Source: Pseudoxanthomonas sp. PXM02
Lineage (GTDB): Bacteria; Pseudomonadota; Gammaproteobacteria; Xanthomonadales; Xanthomonadaceae
Reading direction: 5' to 3'
Length of the DNA: 64,000 nucleotides
Assembly (NCBI RefSeq): GCF_014851805.1
Contig: NZ_JACVAK010000001.1
Location: 1,364,001 to 1,428,000 of the forward strand
Numbering within the stretch: the first letter of the stretch is position 1; the number at the start of each line of letters is the position of its first letter. The position numbers and the translations under genes are program-made. Of this stretch, positions 55,870 through 64,000 are shown piece after piece. The notes under the pieces were generated by a model. It did not search any database and was not told where the DNA came from. It saw nothing but the letters and a program-made list of their open reading frames with translations.

Positions 55870-56561
55870 GGGGCTCCTCCCGATGCGGGCGCCTTCTTCT
55901 TGCCACGGCCCTCCGCCTTGGCCGCTTCTGCAGCCGCGGCCTCCTGTTCGGCCACTTCGGTCTCATCGAGGTAGCGATAGGTCTTCACCGTGCCGGACAG
56001 CTCCAGCGCGCCGCGGTTGATACCGCCCTTGCCTTCCTTCGGCTGCAACGAGATGTCATGCATGGTCAGGATGACCACCCGCGGCAGCGAAGCGACACCG
56101 CTGACGAAGGCACCGAACTGGTGGTAGTTGCCCACCATGCGCAGCTGGATCGGCTTCTCGGCGTAGAACTCCTTCAGCGTTTCCGGCTCGGGCTGGAACA
56201 GTTCGTTGGTCAGGCCGCTGGAGAGCGCGGTCTGCGAAATGTCGATGATCAGGTCCGGCATCTCGGTCTTGCTGGGCAGCTGGCGCAGCATCTGCTGTAG
56301 CACCTGCTCCATCTGGGCAAGCTGCTGCTTCAGCGGTTCGAGGTTGGCAGCCTTGGCCTGTTCCTTCTCGAAATCCTGGCGCAGGCGTACTTCTTCCTGC
56401 TCCAGCGAGTCCAGCGTCTGCGTCTTGCCCCGCACGAGGACGAAGTACGCGAGGGCCAGGATGAAGATCACCAGCACCACGCAGAAACCGATCTTGGCGT
56501 TCTTCGGCCAGCCGCCGATGTTGTTGAAGTCCAGGTTCTTGAGCGACGTCTTCTGGCTCAT
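55866..56561 (-). CDS. pilO: Type IV pilus assembly protein PilO
   Basis: Inner-membrane platform protein of 231 residues. One helix (residues about 24-43, IGFCVVLVIFILALAYFVL) is followed by a coiled coil (about 48-95, TLDSLEQEEVRLRQDFEKE) and a ferredoxin-like periplasmic domain. The C-terminus is a short Lys/Ala-rich tail. It pairs with PilN. The start ATG 56561 overlaps the pilN stop by four bases. Confidence 0.96.
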   Translation of the reverse strand: MSQKTSLKNLDFNNIGGWPKNAKIGFCVVLVIFILALAYFVLVRGKTQTLDSLEQEEVRLRQDFEKEQAKAANLEPLKQQLAQMEQVLQQMLRQLPSKTEMPDLIIDISQTALSSGLTNELFQPEPETLKEFYAEKPIQLRMVGNYHQFGAFVSGVASLPRVVILTMHDISLQPKEGKGGINRGALELSGTVKTYRYLDETEVAEQEAAAAEAAKAEGRGKKKAPASGGAP

Positions 56562-57297
56562 GAGTTGCTCCCGGAAGCCGGAGTGCTGCTTGCCGGTGCC
56601 GCCGGTGCGGGTGCCGCCGGTGCGGGCGTGGAAGGCTGCCCTTCCAGGGGTGTCGGTGTCGCGGCGGGCGCTGCCGGATCAGCCGGGGTTGCGCCTTCGG
56701 CAGCGGTTTCGGCTTCCTGCTCGGCGGTCGGATTGGCCAACCTCACCTGCAAGGTGAACACGTAGGGCAGCGCGCTACCGGCGCCGGTGTTGGTCAGCGT
56801 TTTGACCTCTTCCGGCTTGGCTTCGATGATCGACAACTCGGGCTTGGTCATCCAGCCGGAGGTCTCAAGATTGCGCATGTAGGCGCTGACGCGGGCGTTG
56901 GACTGCGCGCGGCCCTGCAGGGTCAGCACTTCGCCATCCTGCTTGATGTTCGCCAGCATTACGCCATCGGGGATCGTGCGGACCAACGAGTCGAACAGAT
57001 GCACCATCTGCGAGCGGTTGGCCTGCAGCTTCTCGATGACATCCTTGCGGGCGAGCAGGCGGCGCTTCTGCTCGTCGAGCTTCTCGATTTCCTTGTTCTG
57101 CGCCTGGACCTTGGCGATCTCGTCCTTCAGGAAATTGTTGCGCTCGGTCTGGCCGGACACCTGGAGATCGAAGTGGAGCCAGAGCAGGAATGACAGCGCA
57201 AGACCGGTGGCCGCCGCCACGCCCAGCATGAGGTAGAACTCGCGCTGGCGCTGCACACGGCGTTCGGAACGCCATGGAAGTAGGTTGATTCTTGCCA

Positions 57298-57298
<1 letters not shown>
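56558..57298 (-). CDS. pilN: Type IV pilus assembly protein PilN
   Basis: Inner-membrane platform protein of 246 residues. The cytoplasmic N-terminus MARINLLPWRSERR carries the conserved INLLPWR motif that docks into PilM. One helix follows (about residues 24-44), then a coiled coil (50-100) and a ferredoxin-like domain. The last 50 residues are a Pro/Ala/Ser-rich tail (PAPAAPAPAAPASS) not seen in the E. coli-type protein. The start ATG 57298 shares one base with the pilM stop. Confidence 0.96.
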
Positions 57299-58431
<1,133 letters not shown>

Positions 58432-58531
58432 CCGCCGATGACGTGGCTGTGCGGCTTGTCACGTTTCACGAGGGTTGTTCCCCAAGTCCCTGTTCCCCAT
58501 GGAATCACCTGTGGCGATCCCGGCGGTCATC

Positions 58532-58537
58532 TATACT
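58532..58537 (+). promoter_or_regulatory. -10 element of mrcA
   Basis: TATACT, 5 of 6 consensus, ending 35 bases ahead of the mrcA ATG. No matching -35 is evident. Confidence 0.45.
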
Positions 58538-58572
58538 CTGCCGCTACGAATTCTGCAATCGGAAAGCACTGG

Positions 58573-60993
58573 ATGTCCCGGTTCCGTCGTCTTCTCCGTT
58601 GGACCCTCATCACGTTCCTGATACTTGCCCTGGCTGGCGCCGTTGGCCTGGGGGTTCTTTATTACACGGTCTCGTCCAAGGTCCCGGACGTCCAGTCCCT
58701 GCGGAACGTCGAGCTGCAGGAACCCCTCTACATCTATGCCAGCGACGGCCGGCTGATGGGCCTGTACGGCGAGATCCGCCGCTACCCCGTCCAGATCGAC
58801 AAGGTTCCGGCCCGGGTCAAGCAGGCCTTCGTGGCGGCCGAGGACAGCAAGTTCTACGAGCACAACGGCATCGACCCGACCGGCATCGCCCGCGCCGTCT
58901 GGCAGATCGTCAGCCGCAAGGAAGGGCGCGTGGCCGGTGGCAGCACGATCACCCAGCAGGTCGCCCGGCAGTGGTTCCTCAGCTCCGAGTACAGCTACAC
59001 CCGCAAGCTGGTGGAAATGATGCTGGCGATGCGCATCGAGAACATGCTGACGAAGGACGAGATCCTGGAGCTGTACCTCAACAAGAGCTTCTTCGGTAAC
59101 CGGTCCTACGGTGTGGCGGCCGCAGCCGAGTACTACTACGGCAAGACGCTGGACCAGCTGACCCTGGCCGAGACCGCCACCCTGGTCAGCGCACTGAAGT
59201 TCCCCTCCAGCGGCAATCCGATCAGCAATCCCGGTCGCAACCAGCAGCGCAGTGCCTATGTCGTCGAGCGCATGCGCGAGGACGGCTACGTCAGTGCCGC
59301 GGAAGCTGCCCAGGCCAAGGCAGAACCGATGCACGCCAAGCCGCATGAGCGGCCGATCGAGGTCTACGCCCCGTATGTGGCCGAGATGGTCCGCCAGGAG
59401 ATGATCGCGCGCTTCGGCGCCGAAGCCCTGACCAAGGGTTACCACGTGGTCACGACTCTGGATGCCACCTTGCAGACCGCGGCCAACGACGCCGTCCGTG
59501 ACGGCCTGGGCCTGTACGACCACCGCCATGGCTGGAACGGCGTGGAGCAGCATTTCGACGTGGCTGCCGATGCGGATGCAACGGCCCTGGCGACCCACCT
59601 GCGGGGCATTCCCGCGCAGAACGGCCTGCTCCCGGTGGTCGTCGCACGCGTTGCCGACGATGGCAGTGCGACCGTGGTGATGGCGGATGGCAAGGAAATC
59701 ACCCTGCCGGTCGCTGCCAGCAAGTGGACCGGTCGCACCCCCGCCAAGCTGCTCAAGCGCGGCGACCTGACCCGGATCAAGGCCGGCAAGGAAGAAGGCA
59801 GCTACGTGATCGACCAGGTGCCGCGCGCGCAAGCCGCGCTGGTCTCGCTCGACGCGAACACCGGCGCGGTGCGCGCACTGGTCGGCGGCTACAGCTTCGC
59901 GGGCAACAAGTTCAACCGCGCCACGCAGGCGCGCCGCCAGCCGGGCTCCAGCTTCAAACCCTTCCTGTATGCCGCTTCGTTCGAAAAGGGCTTCAACCCG
60001 GCCTCGATCGTGCTGGATGCGCCGGTCGTGTTCCGCGACCGCCGCGGCCACATGTGGCGGCCCCAGAACGACGGTGGTGGCTTCCGTGGCCCGATGCGGC
60101 TGCGCGAGGCGCTGGTGCAGTCGCGCAACCTGGTGTCGGTCCGCCTGCTCGACGGCATCGGCGTGCCGTTCGCGCGCACCTACATCAGCCAGTTCGGCTT
60201 TGACGAGGCCGAACTGCCGCCCAATCTGTCGATGTCGCTGGGCACGGCCTCGCTCACGCCCCTGTCGGTCGCCCGCGGCTACGCGGTGTTCGCCAACGGC
60301 GGCTCGCGCGTGACACCCTGGTTCATCGACCAGGTGAAGGACCGCGAAGGCAACGTGGTGTTCAAGGAGAACCCGGCTGTCGCCTGCCGCGGCTGCGGCG
60401 CAGGCCAGTTCGGCGCCAGCACGCCGGCCTCGCAGGTGGTGGATGGATTCAACTTCGGCCCCGCCGAAGCGGCCAAGCCGGCGACGGCGGCCTCGACGCC
60501 CAAGGTCGAAGAAAAGCCGGTCGACCCGAACACGGTGACCGCACCGCGCGCGATCGACGAGCGCACGGCCTACCAGCTGGTCTCGATGATGCGCGATGTG
60601 GTCCAGCGCGGCACCGGCACGGCGGCCAAGGTGCTGGGGCGTGAAGATGTCGGTGGCAAGACCGGCTCGACCAACGACCACCGCGACGCCTGGTTCGGCG
60701 GCTTCGGCGGCACCTACGCCACCGTGGTGTGGGTGGGTCGCGACAACTTCCAGTCGCTGGGCTATCGCGAGTATGGCGGCAAGGCGGCGCTGCCGATCTG
60801 GATCGACTACATGCGTGCGGCCCTGAAGGACACGCCGGTCGCACAGAACGATCCCCCGGAAGGCATGGTGCAGGCCACGCTCAACGGCGTCACCGAGTGG
60901 GTGAAGGTCGAGGACATGGAGCGCATCCAGGACTACGACCTGTATGGCCCCGAGGATGCCGTTCCCGACGAGGAAGCCTTCGACATCTTCTGA
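58573..60993 (+). CDS. mrcA: Class A penicillin-binding protein 1A (transglycosylase/transpeptidase)
   Basis: Bifunctional cell-wall synthase, 806 residues. A membrane anchor at residues about 10-35 is followed by the glycosyltransferase domain with catalytic E90 in [10 protein letters not shown] and the [11 protein letters not shown] block. The transpeptidase domain has S459-SFK462, S517-RN519 and K696-TG698. An insert between the domains (about residues 300-420) is the OB-like region of PBP1a proteins. The start ATG 58573 has GGAAAG nearby; the upstream open frame overlaps the promoter. Divergence from pilMNOPQ is a common arrangement in pseudomonads and xanthomonads. Confidence 0.96.
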   Translation: MSRFRRLLRWTLITFLILALAGAVGLGVLYYTVSSKVPDVQSLRNVELQEPLYIYASDGRLMGLYGEIRRYPVQIDKVPARVKQAFVAAEDSKFYEHNGIDPTGIARAVWQIVSRKEGRVAGGSTITQQVARQWFLSSEYSYTRKLVEMMLAMRIENMLTKDEILELYLNKSFFGNRSYGVAAAAEYYYGKTLDQLTLAETATLVSALKFPSSGNPISNPGRNQQRSAYVVERMREDGYVSAAEAAQAKAEPMHAKPHERPIEVYAPYVAEMVRQEMIARFGAEALTKGYHVVTTLDATLQTAANDAVRDGLGLYDHRHGWNGVEQHFDVAADADATALATHLRGIPAQNGLLPVVVARVADDGSATVVMADGKEITLPVAASKWTGRTPAKLLKRGDLTRIKAGKEEGSYVIDQVPRAQAALVSLDANTGAVRALVGGYSFAGNKFNRATQARRQPGSSFKPFLYAASFEKGFNPASIVLDAPVVFRDRRGHMWRPQNDGGGFRGPMRLREALVQSRNLVSVRLLDGIGVPFARTYISQFGFDEAELPPNLSMSLGTASLTPLSVARGYAVFANGGSRVTPWFIDQVKDREGNVVFKENPAVACRGCGAGQFGASTPASQVVDGFNFGPAEAAKPATAASTPKVEEKPVDPNTVTAPRAIDERTAYQLVSMMRDVVQRGTGTAAKVLGREDVGGKTGSTNDHRDAWFGGFGGTYATVVWVGRDNFQSLGYREYGGKAALPIWIDYMRAALKDTPVAQNDPPEGMVQATLNGVTEWVKVEDMERIQDYDLYGPEDAVPDEEAFDIF

Positions 60994-61016
60994 CCGCAGG
61001 CGGCCTGAAACCCTTT

Positions 61017-61042
61017 CATGACGGCGCCAGGGCGCCGTCATG
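61017..61042 (+). terminator. Palindromic hairpin after mrcA
   Basis: Perfect 12-base arms CATGACGGCGCC / GGCGCCGTCATG separated by two bases, 23 bases past the mrcA stop, followed by a small palindrome GACGCGTC (61043-61050). No U-run follows, so termination may be weak or factor-aided. Confidence 0.5.
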
Positions 61043-61097
61043 GACGCGTCAGGGACATGGTGTACATTCGCGGTCAGTTTCGACGCGGAGGCTCACC

Positions 61098-61754
61098 ATG
61101 CACCACGCCCGTCAGCACGCCGAAACCCGTACCCGCGAGCGCCGCCAGCGACTGGCGCACGAAGCCGCCCGGCTGATGGCCGAAGGCGGCATCCGCGACT
61201 TCCATCAGGCCAAGCTAAAGGCCGCCAGCCGGCTGGGCATCCACGACGATGCCTCCCTGCCCCGCAATCGCGAGATCGAGGATGCGCTGCGTGAGTACCA
61301 GCGCCTGTTCGCCGGCGAATCCCACGCAACCCGCCTGCGGCAGCGACGCGAAGCGGCGTTACGTGCAATGGAGTTCCTGTCCGGATTCTCCCCGCGCCTG
61401 GTCGGACCGGTGCTCGAGGGCACGGCGGATGCCAACACCCCCGTCCACATGCACGTCCACAGTGACGATCCGGACGCCATCACCCGCTTCCTTGAGGAGC
61501 ACCGCATTCCTGCCGAGTCGCGTGAGCGGCGGCTGCGCATCGATCGCGAGCGCGTGGCCGACCTGCCGGTCTGGGTGTTCAGTGCCGAGGACCTGGGCTT
61601 CGACCTGACCGTGTTGCCGCACGACGCGTTGCGCCAGGCCCCGCTATCCAGCGTCGACGAGAAGCCGATGAAACGGGCCTCCGCTGCGCAGCTCCGGCAG
61701 CTGCTCGCCGAAGAAGACATCGCAAGCTACGAACTGGATACCGCGCGTCGCTGA
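61098..61754 (+). CDS. Conserved hypothetical protein, unrecognised family
   Basis: A 218-residue soluble protein, strongly charged, with CGGAGG nine bases ahead of ATG 61098. The N-terminal half is helical and basic (RRQRLAHEAARLMAEGGIRDF; RREAALRAMEFLSGFSP). The C-terminal half is beta-rich, with the His/Asp-rich NTPVHMHVHSDDPDAI and the closing VWVFSAEDLGFDLTVLPHDAL. I recall similar proteins in pseudomonads and xanthomonads under misleading ligase names; nothing here shows a ligase active site. It has no signal or membrane segment. It is alone between mrcA and a convergent Lrp-type gene. Confidence 0.8.
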   Translation: MHHARQHAETRTRERRQRLAHEAARLMAEGGIRDFHQAKLKAASRLGIHDDASLPRNREIEDALREYQRLFAGESHATRLRQRREAALRAMEFLSGFSPRLVGPVLEGTADANTPVHMHVHSDDPDAITRFLEEHRIPAESRERRLRIDRERVADLPVWVFSAEDLGFDLTVLPHDALRQAPLSSVDEKPMKRASAAQLRQLLAEEDIASYELDTARR

Positions 61755-61763
61755 GGCAGTGCC

Positions 61764-62168
61764 TTAAGGCTTCACGCGCCGCATTTCGCTCGCCACCTTG
61801 TAGCGCCCGTAGCGCAGCAGCGACTGCGTGAACGCATCGAGGCCAGCCTCGCTATCGCACGCCAGGGTCACCTGGTAGCACCCTTCACCGGCGGTCTTGC
61901 TGGCGCTTTCCACGTCCGCATGGGCCTGCAGGAATGTTTCGAACGCGTCGAACTGCGGCGTGTCCATGAAGACCGTGATGAAGTAGCGCCGCAGGTCGCC
62001 ACGCACCACCGTGAAGCCTCGGATCGTGCCGCCGTCGACCATCTGCTGTACGCGCATGGCGACCGCCTGGCCGGTCAGGTGCACCTGGCGCCCCACCGCC
62101 TGCCACGTCATGCGCGCATCGCGTGCCAGAGCCGCCAGGATGGTGCGGTCCATCTTGTCCAAGGGCAT
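61764..62168 (-). CDS. Lrp/AsnC family transcriptional regulator
   Basis: A 134-residue regulator. The N-terminal helix-turn-helix is DKMDRTILAALARDARMTW followed by VHLTGQAVAMRVQQMVDGG. The ligand-binding RAM domain covers about residues 60-130, with FLQAHADVESASKTAGEGCYQV. It is slightly shorter than typical Lrp (about 150-165 residues) but complete. It is divergent from the cysteine hydrolase gene, with 105 bases between the starts, and may regulate it. The ligand is unknown. Confidence 0.92.
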   Translation of the reverse strand: MPLDKMDRTILAALARDARMTWQAVGRQVHLTGQAVAMRVQQMVDGGTIRGFTVVRGDLRRYFITVFMDTPQFDAFETFLQAHADVESASKTAGEGCYQVTLACDSEAGLDAFTQSLLRYGRYKVASEMRRVKP

Positions 62169-62273
62169 GTCTTTCGATCCTCAAGGAAAACGGTGCGGCT
62201 TCTTGCGGACTGCAATTACCGCTGGCAAGGCCCGTCACTACGGTGTCGTACCCCTTCCTTCCCAAGGTACCCC

Positions 62274-62774
62274 ATGACCACCGCCCTGCTCGTCATCGAC
62301 GTACAGAACGACTATTTCCCCGGCGGTGCGCTCCCGCTGTGGAACGCCGACGCCACCCTCGATGCCATCGTCGCGGCCATCGGCCGGGCCCGCTCACGTG
62401 GCGAACACGTCATGCTGGTCCAGCACATCGCCGCAGCCGCAGACAGTCCGCTGTTCCAGGCGGGCACCGACGGCGTCGCCCTCCATGCCCGGATCATTTC
62501 CGCTGCGCCTGATGCTCCCGTGGTGGTGAAACGGCATACCGACAGCTTCCACCAGACCGATCTTTCCCGCGAACTGGACCGACTAGGCACCACCGACCTG
62601 CGGCTCGCCGGCATGATGACGCAGAACTGCGTGGTCTTCACGGCGCTATCGCCCGCAGCGGCCCGCTATCGGGTCAGCGTGCTATCCGACTGCACGACCA
62701 CCACGGACGGAATGATCCACGGGTTCGCCCTGCATGCCTTGACGACTCGTGTGGCGGTGCAACCTGACGCCTGA
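62274..62774 (+). CDS. Isochorismatase-fold cysteine hydrolase
   Basis: A 166-residue hydrolase. The catalytic triad is visible as D9 (LLVIDVQNDYF), K86 (VVVKRHTDSF) and C119 (GMMTQNCVVFT). The cis-peptide region and GALP motif are also conserved. Members act on nicotinamide, carbamoyl groups, ureides or isochorismate; this sequence does not decide which. The start is ATG 62274. It is followed by a strong bidirectional terminator and is divergent from the Lrp-type gene. Confidence 0.9.
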   Translation: MTTALLVIDVQNDYFPGGALPLWNADATLDAIVAAIGRARSRGEHVMLVQHIAAAADSPLFQAGTDGVALHARIISAAPDAPVVVKRHTDSFHQTDLSRELDRLGTTDLRLAGMMTQNCVVFTALSPAAARYRVSVLSDCTTTTDGMIHGFALHALTTRVAVQPDA

Positions 62775-62782
62775 TGCAGCCA

Positions 62783-62814
62783 AAGAAAAAGGCCCCTTGC
62801 GGGGCCTTTTTCTT
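62783..62814. terminator. Bidirectional rho-independent terminator between the cysteine hydrolase gene and gltA
   Basis: Perfect 14-base inverted repeat AAGAAAAAGGCCCC / GGGGCCTTTTTCTT with a 4-base TTGC loop, flanked by A- and T-runs, ending both convergent genes. Confidence 0.95.
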
Positions 62815-62827
62815 GTTGCTCGCGATA

Positions 62828-64000
62828 TCAGCGCTTGTCGTTCGGCACGTAGTCGCGCGGCGCGTAGCCGGTGTAGATCTGGCGCGGACGACCGATCTTC
62901 GCTTCCGGATCGACCTGCTGCTCCAGCCAGTGCGACACCCAGCCGGCGGTGCGGCCGATGGCGAACATGACGGTGAACATTTCGGTCGGGATCTTCAGCG
63001 CCTTGTAGATGATGCCGCTGTAGAAGTCGACGTTCGGGTACAGCTTGCGCTGGATGAAGTACTCGTCCTTCAGCGCCGCCTCTTCCAGTCGCATCGCCAC
63101 TTCCAGCAGCGGATCGTCCACGCCCAGTTCGCCCAGCACCTTGTGGGTCATCTCGCGGATGATCTTGGCGCGCGGATCGAAGTTCTTGTAGACGCGGTGG
63201 CCAAAGCCCATCAGGCGGAAGCCCGATTCCTTGTCCTTGGCCTTGGCGACGGCAGACGCGACGTTCTTCGCATCGCCGATCTCTTCCAGCATCTTCAAAA
63301 CGGCTTCGTTGGCGCCGCCGTGTGCAGGACCCCACAGGGCGGTGATACCCGCGGCCACCGAGGCGTACGGGTTCGCACCCGTCGAACCGACCAGGCGCAC
63401 CGTCGAGGTCGACGCGTTCTGCTCGTGGTCGGCGTGCAGGATGAACAGCAGGTCCAGCGCCTTGGCGACGACCGGGTTCAGCTCCAGCGGCTCGCTCGGC
63501 ACTTCGAACATCATGTGCAGGAAGCGGTCGACGTAGTCGAGGTTGTTGCGCGGATAGCGGATCGGCCAGCCGATCGAGTAGCGGTACGCGGCGGCGGCCA
63601 GCGTCGGCATCTTGGCCAGCAGGCGGATGGCGGCCAGGCGGCGCTGCTCGGGGTCTTCCAGGTCCAGCGTGTCGTGGTAGAACGCCGACAGCGAGGCGAC
63701 CGTGCCGGCCAGCATGGCCATCGGGTGCGCGTCGTAGTGGAAACCGTGCAGGAAGTTCTTCAACGACTCATGCATCATCGTGTGATGCGTGACTTCGTGC
63801 TCGAACTTGGCGAATTCGGCCGGGGTCGGCAGCTCGCCGTTCATCAGCAGGTACGAGACTTCCAGGAAGTTCGAGTGCTGCGCCAGCTGTTCGATCGGGT
63901 AGCCGCGATACAGCAGTACGCCGTTGTCGCCATCGATGTAGGTGATGGCCGACTTGCAGCTGGCCGTGGCGGTGAAACCGGAGTCGTAGGTGAAAAGACC
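62828..64000 (-). CDS. gltA: Citrate synthase, type II, 5' end outside window
   Basis: Condenses oxaloacetate with acetyl-CoA at the entry of the citric acid cycle. The 390 residues present cover most of the protein (type II enzymes are about 430 residues); the N-terminus lies beyond the right edge. Visible blocks: [20 protein letters not shown], then [16 protein letters not shown] [25 protein letters not shown] with the first active His, [11 protein letters not shown] with the second His, and [16 protein letters not shown] with the substrate Arg. The C-terminus is intact ([13 protein letters not shown]). The gene ends at the shared terminator. Confidence 0.96.
   Translation of the reverse strand, partial: GLFTYDSGFTATASCKSAITYIDGDNGVLLYRGYPIEQLAQHSNFLEVSYLLMNGELPTPAEFAKFEHEVTHHTMMHESLKNFLHGFHYDAHPMAMLAGTVASLSAFYHDTLDLEDPEQRRLAAIRLLAKMPTLAAAAYRYSIGWPIRYPRNNLDYVDRFLHMMFEVPSEPLELNPVVAKALDLLFILHADHEQNASTSTVRLVGSTGANPYASVAAGITALWGPAHGGANEAVLKMLEEIGDAKNVASAVAKAKDKESGFRLMGFGHRVYKNFDPRAKIIREMTHKVLGELGVDDPLLEVAMRLEEAALKDEYFIQRKLYPNVDFYSGIIYKALKIPTEMFTVMFAIGRTAGWVSHWLEQQVDPEAKIGRPRQIYTGYAPRDYVPNDKR

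Noticed and set aside
60279..61041. Minus-strand frames across the mrcA 3' end
   Set aside because: Shadows of mrcA with no homology; the intergenic palindrome is better explained as a hairpin.

Overview
The window reads as ordinary chromosome of a GC-rich gammaproteobacterium. I infer the family Xanthomonadaceae (a Pseudoxanthomonas, Stenotrophomonas or Lysobacter relative), because a divergent mrcA / pilMNOPQ locus, a cysDNC / cysJIH pair with fused cysNC, a class I (eukaryote-type) fructose-bisphosphate aldolase and a MoxR/Bat operon occur together at very high GC. No rRNA, tRNA, CRISPR, prophage, insertion sequence or integrase was seen. Genes are tightly packed, many overlap by 1 to 8 bases, and no gene-free stretch exceeds about 280 bases.

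Layout. 1-5974: a partial Na+/alanine symporter, then a drug-efflux operon read leftward (periplasmic adaptor, RND pump, GNAT acetyltransferase). 6139-20583: a sulfur-assimilation island with cysD-cysNC facing cysJ-cysI-cysH, then cysB facing cysG, then cysK. Embedded in it are a LytS/LytTR-type two-component pair, a small lipoprotein and a pair of small membrane proteins (one with a Cys cluster). 20588-21959: a small secreted protein facing an AraC-type regulator. 21988-25646: an emrR-emrA-emrB efflux operon with a terminal VOC enzyme. 25873-35944: glycolysis read leftward (gap, pgk, gph, pyk, fba), with two large membrane proteins (DUF2339, DUF3999) between gap and pgk. 36109-42851: ompW behind a perfect FNR-type box, an S1/P1 nuclease, a small sulfite-oxidase-fold protein, modABC, a flavin reductase-like protein and an acetyl-CoA hydrolase/transferase. 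42917-46328: transketolase and a dicarboxylate symporter. 46447-53237: a six-gene MoxR/DUF58/VWA (Bat) operon. 53405-60993: the pilMNOPQ type IV pilus assembly operon facing mrcA. 61098-64000: an unrecognised conserved protein, an Lrp-type regulator, a cysteine hydrolase and a partial citrate synthase.

How the genes work together. The cys genes make a complete route from intracellular sulfate to cysteine: CysD/CysNC (APS, then PAPS), CysH (sulfite), CysJI with siroheme from CysG (sulfide), and CysK (cysteine), under CysB. Sulfate transporters, cysQ and cysE are not in the window. The glycolytic block covers aldolase and the enzymes from glyceraldehyde phosphate to pyruvate except mutase and enolase. 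Its phosphatase gene gph overlaps the end of pgk, which fits a metabolite-repair role.

I found no convincing new defence or secretion system. The best leads are a tandem ATAA-repeat array between cysD and cysJ, an interspersed palindrome between cysJ and cysI, a histidine kinase with an unassigned internal domain, a small membrane-protein pair with a Cys cluster, a FNR-type box at ompW, a degenerate MIDAS motif in the BatB-like protein, and two efflux operons that each end in a small overlapping or abutting enzyme gene.
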